Assembly: GCF_000176515.1 (NCBI RefSeq)
Contig: NZ_ADAQ01000009.1
Location: 239,560-303,559 of the forward strand
Length of the DNA stretch: 64,000 nt
Direction: 5' to 3'
Source of the DNA: Grimontia hollisae CIP 101886
Lineage (GTDB): Bacteria > Pseudomonadota > Gammaproteobacteria > Enterobacterales > Vibrionaceae
Below the pieces are notes generated by a model. That model made no database searches, was not told the DNA's origin, and was given only the letters and a program-made list of their open reading frames with translations. Position numbers and translations under genes: made by a program. Position 1 is the first letter of the stretch; each line of letters begins with the position of its first letter. This document shows positions 20,374 through 27,935 of this stretch, piece after piece.

Positions 20374-21824
20374 TGTTCACTTTCTCCCTTGCCACGTCTG
20401 GAGACCAGATTGAAGCTCAGGCGATTGTCCTCATCGCGGTCCAATATCATCTGCTCAAACATGCGGCTTGCCAGCGGCGACTGGGTACGGAATGAGGTCA
20501 ACCAGGCAGGAACAGACGCGGGTGTTGATGCAGTGCCTTTCAGGTCAAGTGCATCCTGGCTGACGGAAATAGCATTCAGAGAAATATCCCGGCGTGACAG
20601 TGAAGCCAGCGCCCTGAAGGTATCAGCATGGCCTTGTTGCAAAGCTGCGTCGTGTCGTTTCACCGCATCAAGCGCCCGGCGTTTGGCATTGATCACCGCT
20701 TTTTTGTCTGTGATGCCATTCACCAGGCTTAAAGACGGCACATGGCGGGCAAGTTGTTCATTGAGCTCATCAGACAGGCTTTGCGCAGTCTGGCGTTCTC
20801 GGTCTGCCTGCGAAAAGTGTTGTTTTGCCCGCCCCAGCGCAAACTGTTGGTAAGCGGTCACTGACACGATCAACAATGCGGTTAACCCCCACACCAGTAA
20901 CATTTTTTCGAAAGTCAGAAGCGGGGCTTTGGGCGAAAGATCATCGCTGAACAGGTTCACATCCGGTGAGTAACCAGGGTCCAGCGCCGCAATCGCCATG
21001 TGCTGATAATATTCACCCGCATTGAAAAGCTGTTGTGGACGTACTGCCACAGACAGGCGGGACGACAATTGAAACGCCAACTCTGTGTCATCCACACCCT
21101 GCACGCTCACCACCAGACCGGTAACCTGATCACCCTTTAGCTGCGAGCGCATATAATCGAGTGAACGCTGAACTTCCAACGCCAAATCATCGATCACCAG
21201 AGGTTGCATACTTTGGCTATCCAGTGTCACCCCACGGATTTGGCGCTGAAAACAAAGGCTTCCCCGATGAAAAGCGACCAACTGTAATACCCCCTGCCCA
21301 TCCCGGGTCAGGACCATTTCGGTCTTATCCAGTTCGGTCCATTGGCGTAGCGTGACATCTTCAAGGGAGACGTGAGTGAGCTGACACTGACGCTTTTCCA
21401 GCGTATTGCTGAATTGGATAAGTGGCTGTTTGTAACAAAAAAACGCCAGGAAACGATTGGCAACCGGCGAACAGAAACCATCTGCGACAATGTCAGACGG
21501 CGAGTCAGAAATGAAATCCTTCAACTTGAATGGCAATGCCAATCGCTTGTCTTCATCCAGTAAGCCCGGATCATCAATCAGCAGGGATTGATAAAGGCCA
21601 TGCCCGAGTACCAGCTGGACATCAGTTTTATTGACCCCATGCAGGGAAATCAGCTGTGTGGCCACCTTCCAGGGATCAGAGTGTGTAACCGGTTTTGTGT
21701 CTGACTGAGGCTTACCATGGCTGTCATGATAGGCAATCACTACCTGTTCAGCTGATACAACCAAGCTGACAACATCGCGCTGCCTTTCTAATGAGAAGCG
21801 TGTAAAGAGGGTGGAAACTGCCAT
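20370..21824 (-). CDS. mshI: MSHA biogenesis protein MshI (PilM/PilN-like)
   Basis: A 484-residue protein and the first gene of the msh operon. The N-terminal ~300 residues form a cytoplasmic actin-like domain comparable to PilM/GspL. A membrane helix follows at about 305-328 (MLLVWGLTALLIVSVTAY), then a coiled coil and a PilN-like periplasmic domain. It should recruit the ATPase to the platform complex. No strong ribosome-binding site is seen at its ATG, so expression may be low or the start slightly different. Confidence 0.9.
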   Translation of the reverse strand: MAVSTLFTRFSLERQRDVVSLVVSAEQVVIAYHDSHGKPQSDTKPVTHSDPWKVATQLISLHGVNKTDVQLVLGHGLYQSLLIDDPGLLDEDKRLALPFKLKDFISDSPSDIVADGFCSPVANRFLAFFCYKQPLIQFSNTLEKRQCQLTHVSLEDVTLRQWTELDKTEMVLTRDGQGVLQLVAFHRGSLCFQRQIRGVTLDSQSMQPLVIDDLALEVQRSLDYMRSQLKGDQVTGLVVSVQGVDDTELAFQLSSRLSVAVRPQQLFNAGEYYQHMAIAALDPGYSPDVNLFSDDLSPKAPLLTFEKMLLVWGLTALLIVSVTAYQQFALGRAKQHFSQADRERQTAQSLSDELNEQLARHVPSLSLVNGITDKKAVINAKRRALDAVKRHDAALQQGHADTFRALASLSRRDISLNAISVSQDALDLKGTASTPASVPAWLTSFRTQSPLASRMFEQMILDRDEDNRLSFNLVSRRGKGESEQ

Positions 21825-21970
21825 CGGTGAGCGCCCAAATAAAACCCAGCAATATCAAAAAGATGACTGAAGTACACCATATTTTATCAGGTTTTCTGAC
21901 AAATAATAAGTTTACATATCGCAGTTTTATGGCCGTGAAAGCGCGCTTTATCAACAAGATTCGAGCGGTG
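21825..21970 (-). promoter_or_regulatory. A+T-rich gap that should hold the msh operon promoter
   Basis: This 146-base gap between mshI and the end of csrD is the only non-coding space before the 13-gene msh operon, so a promoter is expected here. It is A+T-rich around 21860-21930. Candidate -10 boxes such as TAAAAT (minus strand) exist, but none pairs with a good -35 box at 16-18 bases. No factor-independent terminator for csrD is visible. Confidence 0.3.
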
Positions 21971-23926
21971 TCATGGTTTACGCCAGCGCTGGCGTTTCCG
22001 ACTGGCAGGACTGGACGATAGCTCTGCCCCAAACAGACGGCCTTGTCCCCCCATCACCCCAAGTTGTACCAGCGTGTTCCATTCATGCTGCGATTCAACA
22101 CCCACAGCCAGGACTTGGGTAGACGTTGGTTCACAGGCACCCAGCATACTGCGCACGTAAAGCTGGTTTTCAGGGCGCTGGTGAATGTCACGGATCAAGC
22201 TTCGGTGCAGCTTGATATATTTCGGTTGAATGTCTTTGACGTAGTGAGTACTGACCACCGAACGGCCAGCCTGGTCGACCACCACCGCACAACCGAATGC
22301 CCGTACCATACGTAGTGTTGGCCTCGCCGCGTCGAAGTGTTTCACCAGCGGCGCTTCCGAGACTTCAATCTGTAGGCGGTTGAGCACGCTGCGCGGCGTC
22401 TGTAACAAGGCGTCACGCAACCAGATCTGGAATGCCTGCTGGCCCAGCGATTGGGCACAGACATTGATCGACAACACTTCACGTCCATCACCGGTACTCA
22501 GCAAGCGCAAGGCCTTACTCACCACACTTCGGTCCAGTTTACTGTTCATACCGACCAGTTCGACGCCATTGAGAAACCGTGATGCCTTGATGATCAGCCC
22601 ATTTTCGTCTTTTATCCGTGCCAAAAGCTCAATGTGCAGATCATGCCCATCCACATCTTTCATCACCTGGCGGTATAAATCCGGCCCTCCCTGTTCAAAT
22701 ACCCGGGTCAGCAGGGTTCGCCAACGCACACTGCCGCGGCCAGCCTCATCAGATACAGTCTCTTTCTTGAAGGCATACCAACCATTACTGCCTTGTAATA
22801 CAGCACTGCGCTTGGCCATGTCGACTTCTTCCATCAAACGCCCCCGACGCTCGCCGGTAGTAAAGAAGGTCATCCCCATGTGTGCCCAGTTTTCCCCATC
22901 CAAGGCCCGCGGTGGCGTAAGTCTCGCCAGTGCTTTCATCAGTTGATTGGCAAATAATCGGGCGTCCTTGGCAGATTGGTGGCTCAACAGAATCGCAAAC
23001 TCCGTATCGTAATACCGGGCCAGCACCGCATCAGGAAAACGCAGAATCGCATTGGATAACACATTCCCCACCTCTTTTACCCATTCATTTGCCCCTTCTT
23101 TCCCAAGCTCATGATTCAAGGTATCCCAGTCACCAATTTGCAGCATCAACACTGCGCCCTGTGCGCCTTTGTCTTGAAGCAGGGTTTGCAGGCGGTTGTC
23201 GAACATCACGCGATTTGCCGCTCCCGTGATTTTATCGAGGAAGGTGTTTGAGCGGATGAAAGTATCAAAGCGGCTACGCTCCTGGCGGGCATCACGCAGC
23301 TCAGCGATCATTTGGTCAAGGGCCAAACTGGCGGTGCCTGGCCATTCACGCTCATCCCCGGTGTGCACGTCTTCCGCACGGCCAGCCAGAATTAACCGAC
23401 CCCGATGTTCGAGCAATTCCGCACCGATAAGCTGGGTACGGAGCCATTTGATGCCCCAATAGAGCGCCAATACAATCACTAACACTGCCAGTGACAATGA
23501 CGACATCGCACCAATGGAATAAGCAAAATCGGCATACGGCGGCACCGATTTGATAGTGATATAAAAACCGGGATTATTCGGCAGATCGAAGTGGTTTTCT
23601 ATCAATTCCAGCGGTTTTGCTGTGGTGTAGATTTGTTCATAGCGATATAGCAGGCCGGTTTTACTGCTAATTTCCAACTCGACAATGTCGCTGGCTTTCA
23701 ACAGCTGCGGCAGCCAAAGGCTGATATTGTCGTTTGATACCGGATTGGCAATCGCAGTATCGATTTCCGTCACCACTTCGCCCAGATAATGCGAGAGAAA
23801 GTCTGTCCCCAACTTGCGGAAACTGATCGCACCACCAATGAAAAGCACGAACATGGCACAGACAACGATAAGCGTTACAAAAGCAACTAACCGGTTGGTT
23901 AGTTTCATTCCAGCGACTTTTCTCAT
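21971..23926 (-). CDS. csrD: CsrD/MshH: degenerate GGDEF-EAL regulator of Csr sRNA turnover
   Basis: A 651-residue membrane protein with helices at about 12-33 and 135-160, a HAMP-like region, a GGDEF-like domain (about 220-380) and an EAL-like domain (about 395-640). The GGDEF signature is replaced by YYDTEF and the EAL motif by ELL; the DDFGTG loop reads VDQAGR. Neither domain should make or break c-di-GMP. CsrD is known to promote RNase E decay of CsrB/CsrC sRNAs. It lies upstream of and codirectional with the msh operon, as in V. cholerae, where it was first named mshH. Confidence 0.93.
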   Translation of the reverse strand: MRKVAGMKLTNRLVAFVTLIVVCAMFVLFIGGAISFRKLGTDFLSHYLGEVVTEIDTAIANPVSNDNISLWLPQLLKASDIVELEISSKTGLLYRYEQIYTTAKPLELIENHFDLPNNPGFYITIKSVPPYADFAYSIGAMSSLSLAVLVIVLALYWGIKWLRTQLIGAELLEHRGRLILAGRAEDVHTGDEREWPGTASLALDQMIAELRDARQERSRFDTFIRSNTFLDKITGAANRVMFDNRLQTLLQDKGAQGAVLMLQIGDWDTLNHELGKEGANEWVKEVGNVLSNAILRFPDAVLARYYDTEFAILLSHQSAKDARLFANQLMKALARLTPPRALDGENWAHMGMTFFTTGERRGRLMEEVDMAKRSAVLQGSNGWYAFKKETVSDEAGRGSVRWRTLLTRVFEQGGPDLYRQVMKDVDGHDLHIELLARIKDENGLIIKASRFLNGVELVGMNSKLDRSVVSKALRLLSTGDGREVLSINVCAQSLGQQAFQIWLRDALLQTPRSVLNRLQIEVSEAPLVKHFDAARPTLRMVRAFGCAVVVDQAGRSVVSTHYVKDIQPKYIKLHRSLIRDIHQRPENQLYVRSMLGACEPTSTQVLAVGVESQHEWNTLVQLGVMGGQGRLFGAELSSSPASRKRQRWRKP

Positions 23927-24101
23927 GGACTATCCAAACAAAAGCATGTACGGATCACTGACCAGAAAGACTGGCGCAACCCCCGACGCAAAATATTGAT
24001 CCACTTTATTAAGCGGTCTATTGGGTTATTATCGTCCCTCTACAGGGGAAAGTGAACGCAAAGTCGATACGCAATTGATAAACATCAGAATGGGCCAATA
24101 A

Positions 24102-24980
24102 ATGGACTGGATTACCTGCGCGAAAAGTTATGTCACCGTGGTGGAAATGGGGTCACTTGCCCAAGCGGCCACCAAACTCAACACCTCAAGCTCGGCGCTG
24201 TCTAAACGCCTGGCCTGGCTGGAAAACCAGCTTGGCGTACAACTTTTAAAGCGCACCACCCGCACCTTGACGATGACCGATGCCGGCCGTCTATTTTACC
24301 AGCGGGGAAAATTATTGCTGGACGACTGGACACAATTGGTGTCTGAAACCACCTCTACCTATGGTGAAGTGAGCGGGGTGTTACGGGTGGGGGCACCGCT
24401 CGCTACAGGAAGCCGCCTGCTGGTGAACAATATCGGTGAATTCCTGTCAACCTATCCCAATATACAGGTTGAACTGCACACGCTGGCACCGGGACAATTA
24501 CCCGATCCCAACCTTGATGTGGTGATCACCCGCGAACTGGCGGATTTCAACTCAGCCAGTTTCATTGCCACTAAGCTGTTCGAATTCCAACCCCGTTTTT
24601 TTGCGTCCCCGGCCTATTTGGCTCAGCATCCTCCCATTGTTGAACCAGAACAGCTTTTACACCACAACTGCCTACTCTACGGTTCGTCCAGTCACCCACA
24701 GGAGCACGAGTTTGAACTCGGCCGCAAACTGCGCCTGAGCGGAAACTTTGTTTCGCCAAACCCCGAAGCACTGGTGAATGCAGCCGTGGCCGGACTTGGG
24801 ATCATTTTGGTTGGGGATGTCACCGTCAGGAAAGAACTGGATCAGGGGTTGCTGGTCCCCGTGTTGCCCGACCTGCGCCAACCGAAAAGCGCAGCGTATG
24901 CCTATTACCCTAAACTGGAGTACAACCACACTAAAACCCGCCTGTTTATTGATTTTCTGAAACAGAAAGTGGGTCACTGA
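24102..24980 (+). CDS. LysR-family transcriptional regulator
   Basis: A 292-residue regulator. The N-terminal winged helix-turn-helix is clear (MGSLAQAATKLNTSSSALSK, then LENQLGVQLLKRTTRTLTMT, about 16-60). A LysR substrate-binding domain covers about 90-290. It resembles the CrgA/DsdC-like subgroup that often regulates a divergent neighbour, but the divergent gene is csrD, a housekeeping regulator, so the target is unclear. It interrupts the csrD-ssb adjacency seen in relatives. The ribosome-binding site is poor. Confidence 0.88.
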   Translation: MDWITCAKSYVTVVEMGSLAQAATKLNTSSSALSKRLAWLENQLGVQLLKRTTRTLTMTDAGRLFYQRGKLLLDDWTQLVSETTSTYGEVSGVLRVGAPLATGSRLLVNNIGEFLSTYPNIQVELHTLAPGQLPDPNLDVVITRELADFNSASFIATKLFEFQPRFFASPAYLAQHPPIVEPEQLLHHNCLLYGSSSHPQEHEFELGRKLRLSGNFVSPNPEALVNAAVAGLGIILVGDVTVRKELDQGLLVPVLPDLRQPKSAAYAYYPKLEYNHTKTRLFIDFLKQKVGH

Positions 24981-25011
24981 CCTGCCATCAGGTAACGTTT
25001 TCTCATGTCAG

Positions 25012-25040
25012 AAAAAACAAACCCCGCAGAGAGCGGGGTT
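25012..25040 (-). terminator. Factor-independent terminator of ssb
   Basis: On the minus strand, AACCCCGC - TCTCT - GCGGGGTT forms a perfect 8-bp GC-rich hairpin, followed by TGTTTTTT. It lies 19 bases after the ssb stop codon. Confidence 0.9.
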
Positions 25041-25058
25041 GCAGGAGTTCGATAGCGC

Positions 25059-25574
25059 CTAGAACGGAATGTCGTCGTCAAAATCAGGCAGATCGTTGTA
25101 CTGCTGCTGAGGTGGCTGCTGCTGAGGTGCAGATTGCTGTTGTTGCGGCTGGTAAGAAGGCTGCTGTGGTTGACCCCAACCGCCCTGCTGTTGCGGCTGC
25201 ATCGGTGCGCCTTGGCCCATGCTGCCACCCGCGCCACGGCTGTCTAACATTTGCATCTCGTTGGCAATGATTTCTGTCGTATAACGATCCTGACCGTCCT
25301 GTCCCTGCCATTTGCGGGTTTGCAGACGACCTTCCAGATACACTTTTGAACCTTTCTTCAGGTACTCACCTGCAATTTCAGCCAGACGACGGTACATCAC
25401 CACACGGTGCCACTCGGTCATTTCCTTGTTTTCACCGGTGTTCTTATCGCGCCACGTTTCTGAGGTCGCAACGGTCAGATTGGCAACCGCACCGCCATTT
25501 GGCAGATAGCGAACTTCAGGATCGGTCCCCAAGTTGCCAATCAAGATAACTTTGTTTACTCCACGGCTGGCCAT
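25059..25574 (-). CDS. ssb: Single-stranded DNA-binding protein SSB
   Basis: A 171-residue SSB. The OB-fold spans about 1-112 ([40 protein letters not shown]). A Gly/Gln/Pro-rich linker at about 115-160 follows. It ends with the acidic tip DFDDDIPF, which recruits SSB partner proteins. Length and tip match E. coli SSB. In enterics and vibrios ssb lies near uvrA; here it is about 23 kb away with the regulator, secretion and EPS genes between. Confidence 0.97.
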   Translation of the reverse strand: MASRGVNKVILIGNLGTDPEVRYLPNGGAVANLTVATSETWRDKNTGENKEMTEWHRVVMYRRLAEIAGEYLKKGSKVYLEGRLQTRKWQGQDGQDRYTTEIIANEMQMLDSRGAGGSMGQGAPMQPQQQGGWGQPQQPSYQPQQQQSAPQQQPPQQQYNDLPDFDDDIPF

Positions 25575-25932
25575 ATTTTGCTCCCAAACCTTTCTTCATT
25601 CATCACGTGGGTGACAGGTAAGCAGCGATGATAACAGATGAGAAAAATTTCGTCACAGCCTTTAGCGCTGACATTGTGACTGACATGCAACCAGTTGGAA
25701 CGGGCAATGTAAGAGTGAAATCTGTTAATGAGAAATCAGCGACCGAAAATAAATTGTATTAGACTAACAATGAGTTTGGGCACGCTTTACACAGCAGGGT
25801 TCAGGTGTCAGTTGTAAAAATGATACGAACCGTCATGTGATTGGGCTTTAGAATGCTGCGAATGCGTTTTCATGGTTTCGCTGTTGGACAGCAAACGTGG
25901 CAGACAAAATTAAAGGGCATTTAGGGATACAC
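25575..25932. other. Intergenic region between ssb and the VpsT-like regulator
   Basis: This 358-base gap must hold the divergent promoters of ssb and the regulator at 25933. It is A+T-rich near 25720-25780. I see no convincing -35/-10 pair and no clear LexA box. An outward-facing GTCACA/TGTGAC pair lies at about 25652-25680 but has the wrong geometry for a CRP site. No open reading frame worth reporting. Confidence 0.5.
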
Positions 25933-26607
25933 ATGCAAAACATTGAGAGCACCTCAGATAAATACACGATCCTTCTTGTTTCAGAACCCAGCATGACCAT
26001 CACTGCATTGATCTCTTGTCTGGAGAAAGAAATCAGAAGTGCCGTCTCTTTGGTCGAGAAGCAACAGATCAGTGAAAAGCTCTCTACCTCTTCCGGTCTC
26101 GTGTTGATCGATCTCAGTGCGTTTGAAGGTGATACTGTAGGTTTTGTGAAGCAAAGCCTGGCGCCTTTTAGCGAACAACACGTTTTTGCCCTGTTTAATG
26201 CCCATGACCTTTCTGCGAAAGAGCTGGCAAGCTGGCCTTTTATCAAAGGGGTCTTCAAAAAAGAAGACGATCTTGAGCATCTGTGCCATGGCATCGAGAA
26301 AATGCTGTCGGGTGAGTATTGGCTGCCACGCCAGAAGCTTGCTGAACTTATCCATTATTACCAGCAAAACAACAACAATATCGACTATTCCGAAATTTGC
26401 CTGACCAACCGCGAGCAACAAATCTTGCGCAAATTAGTCACGGGGGCATCGAACAGCGAAATCGCTGACAGCCTGTTTGTCTCTGAGCACACTGTCAAAT
26501 CGCACCTCTACAACATCTTCAAAAAGATCAATGTAAAAAACCGTGTTCAGGCCGTTTTCTGGGCCAAAAACAACCTCTCTGTGATCGGGTTAGACTACCA
26601 AGTCTGA
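25933..26607 (+). CDS. VpsT/CsgD-like LuxR-family regulator, probable matrix activator
   Basis: A 224-residue regulator with an N-terminal receiver-like domain (about 10-130) and a C-terminal LuxR-type helix-turn-helix (LTNREQQILRKLVTGASNSE through SEHTVKSHLYNIFKKI, about 155-215). The linker reads GEYWLPRQKL. VpsT binds c-di-GMP through W[FLM][TS]R at this place; here the motif is WLPR, off at the third residue. The usual phospho-acceptor context is not obvious, as in CsgD/VpsT. The ATG at 25933 follows an AGGG site; a GTG at 25897 is the alternative start. The neighbouring RTX, secretion and EPS genes are its likely targets. Confidence 0.83.
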   Translation: MQNIESTSDKYTILLVSEPSMTITALISCLEKEIRSAVSLVEKQQISEKLSTSSGLVLIDLSAFEGDTVGFVKQSLAPFSEQHVFALFNAHDLSAKELASWPFIKGVFKKEDDLEHLCHGIEKMLSGEYWLPRQKLAELIHYYQQNNNNIDYSEICLTNREQQILRKLVTGASNSEIADSLFVSEHTVKSHLYNIFKKINVKNRVQAVFWAKNNLSVIGLDYQV

Positions 26608-26903
26608 CCCGGACTTTCCCTCTCCCTGTTATGACTCTGTCAATATGACTCTTATTTGAGATGCATCGCGGGAAACCTGACAGTGCATTTGCCTTCCCCG
26701 GTGTTTCACATTTCTAAGACAACATTCCTCTGACCTTTTGATGCACTGTATTTAAAGCGACACGGGGACTGGCGTTAAAAATAACAGACACGCAAGCCCC
26801 GCCGTTTGTTCGCACCGATGCGACGACATATCTATTCACCCGTCGACGTACGCATCCCATATCTTTGGCAAAGGTAGTTTCAATCAAAAGAGGGTTAGCA
26901 ATT
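26608..26903. other. Intergenic region upstream of the RTX gene
   Basis: This 296-base stretch holds no convincing gene. It is the presumed promoter and 5' untranslated region of the RTX gene. A short direct repeat, TATGACTC, occurs twice 15 bases apart at about 26630-26652. A 79-codon minus-strand frame at 26714-26953 overlaps the RTX start and looks like chance. Confidence 0.45.
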
Positions 26904-27521
26904 ATGAGCATTATTTTTGGAACACACGATCCCGACCTGCTGTTTGGCACCAACGACGACGATATTCTCTTTGGTTTCTACGAAGATGATGTAGTAATTG
27001 GCTTTGGCGGTAATGATATTGTTTTTGGTGGTCGCGGTGATGACTGGATTACCGGTGGTGCCGGCGATGATTTAGTCAGGGGCGGTGAAGGTAATGATTA
27101 CGTTGCCGGTGGGAGCGGAAACGATATTCTGCTGGCGGGGCCAGGGAATGACATTCTCAATGGCGGTATCGGTAATGACCTGCTGTATGCCCGTGAAGGA
27201 ACAAATATCCTGTTTGGCGGCAAAGGCGATGACGCACTGGTCAGTGGAACCGGTAACGACTTCCTGTTTGGCGGTGAAGGCGAAGACGTTTTCATGTTCG
27301 ATCAGATCCTTGGCAATGGTACGGGAGATGACCGTGTCGTGGATTTCGAAATCGGTACTGACCTGATTTGGATCCGTGCAACCGGTGATATAGACTTTGA
27401 CTCCCTGAGCCTGACTCAGGTAGGAAACAATACCCTGATCAGCCTTGCTGATGGCTCTTCGGTCATTCTAAACAATGTGACGGCCAGCGATCTGTCTGAC
27501 AGTGATTTCCACATTGTTTAA
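26904..27521 (+). CDS. Small RTX-only calcium-binding protein, likely type I secretion cargo
   Basis: A 205-residue acidic protein made almost entirely of RTX nonapeptides. About 13 tandem repeats of the GGxGxDxxx type run in register from residue 8 to about 125 (GGRGDDWIT, GGAGDDLVR, GGEGNDYVA, GGSGNDILL). A C-terminal module (GTGDDRVVDFEIGTDLIWI ... SDFHIV) follows, like those carrying the uncleaved type I secretion signal. There is no catalytic or adhesive domain. It has no N-terminal signal peptide. The ATG at 26904 follows GAGG. The PrtD/HlyD-type exporter begins 414 bases downstream. I infer a secreted Ca2+-binding matrix component. Confidence 0.87.
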   Translation: MSIIFGTHDPDLLFGTNDDDILFGFYEDDVVIGFGGNDIVFGGRGDDWITGGAGDDLVRGGEGNDYVAGGSGNDILLAGPGNDILNGGIGNDLLYAREGTNILFGGKGDDALVSGTGNDFLFGGEGEDVFMFDQILGNGTGDDRVVDFEIGTDLIWIRATGDIDFDSLSLTQVGNNTLISLADGSSVILNNVTASDLSDSDFHIV

Positions 27522-27545
27522 TGCCCTTTCTCGTCCTTTTTTGGC

Positions 27546-27570
27546 GGCAGCATCAGCCTGCTGCCTTATC
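27546..27570 (+). terminator. Possible partial terminator after the RTX gene
   Basis: GGCAGCA - TCAGCC - TGCTGCC makes a 7-bp hairpin 25 bases after the RTX stop. The following tract TTATCTTCC is only moderately U-rich, so it may be weak. Confidence 0.45.
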
Positions 27571-27734
27571 TTCCTCTGTTTTCTCAGTATCGGCGATGGT
27601 CTCCGCCTAACGAATAATCAGCATTTGTCATAAAGTTCAGACAGTAACCTCCTCAGCTAACTCACTATTGAGACATTTTTCTCCGTCAATTTGCTGCAAA
27701 GTTATCTTCAGCTGACTGTCAATAACGGAGGCAA

Positions 27735-27911
27735 ATGATACCGCTTAGTGTGATGACCATTACGGACCTGTTAACAGGCGGTTTCATCCTCGTTTTACTC
27801 AACCGGGCTATACTCAGGGCAACCAGTATATTTCTATGCTGGTTGCTTTTTTTGGGGTCATCCAGCGCTGTTTGGCCCGATGTCTTCGCTACATGGTATT
27901 CATACGTGTAG
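27735..27911 (+). CDS. Possible 58-residue hydrophobic small protein (speculative)
   Basis: An ATG preceded by GGAGG (only 3 bases away, tighter than usual) opens 58 codons with a largely hydrophobic product: MIPLSVMTITDLLTGG, a central FILVLL and SIFLCWLLFLGSSSAV. It could span the membrane once or twice. It lies between the RTX gene and its exporter and ends 25 bases before the ABC gene. A terminator-like hairpin lies inside it, which argues against full-length translation of every transcript. I recognise no family and it may be chance. Confidence 0.22.
   Translation: MIPLSVMTITDLLTGGFILVLLNRAILRATSIFLCWLLFLGSSSAVWPDVFATWYSYV
27819..27853 (+). terminator. Factor-independent terminator between RTX and exporter genes
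   Basis: GCAACCAG and CTGGTTGC form a perfect 8-bp stem around a 12-base loop, followed by seven T. It would separate the RTX transcript from the exporter transcript, or attenuate read-through between them. Confidence 0.75.
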
Positions 27912-27913
27912 CG
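27887..27913. repeat. Inverted repeat just upstream of the exporter gene
   Basis: CGCTACA and TGTAGCG are perfect 7-base inverted arms separated by 13 bases, 22 bases before the ABC transporter ATG. It could be an operator or a leader hairpin. No T-run follows. Confidence 0.4.
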
Positions 27914-27935
27914 ATGGAACGTTGTCGGATATAAC

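Noticed and set aside
21971..23926. Active diguanylate cyclase/phosphodiesterase
   Set aside because: GGDEF is YYDTEF, EAL is ELL, and the DDFGTG loop is lost, so csrD should be catalytically dead.
25575..25932. LexA (SOS) box for ssb
   Set aside because: No CTGT-N8-ACAG match with acceptable spacing near the ssb start.
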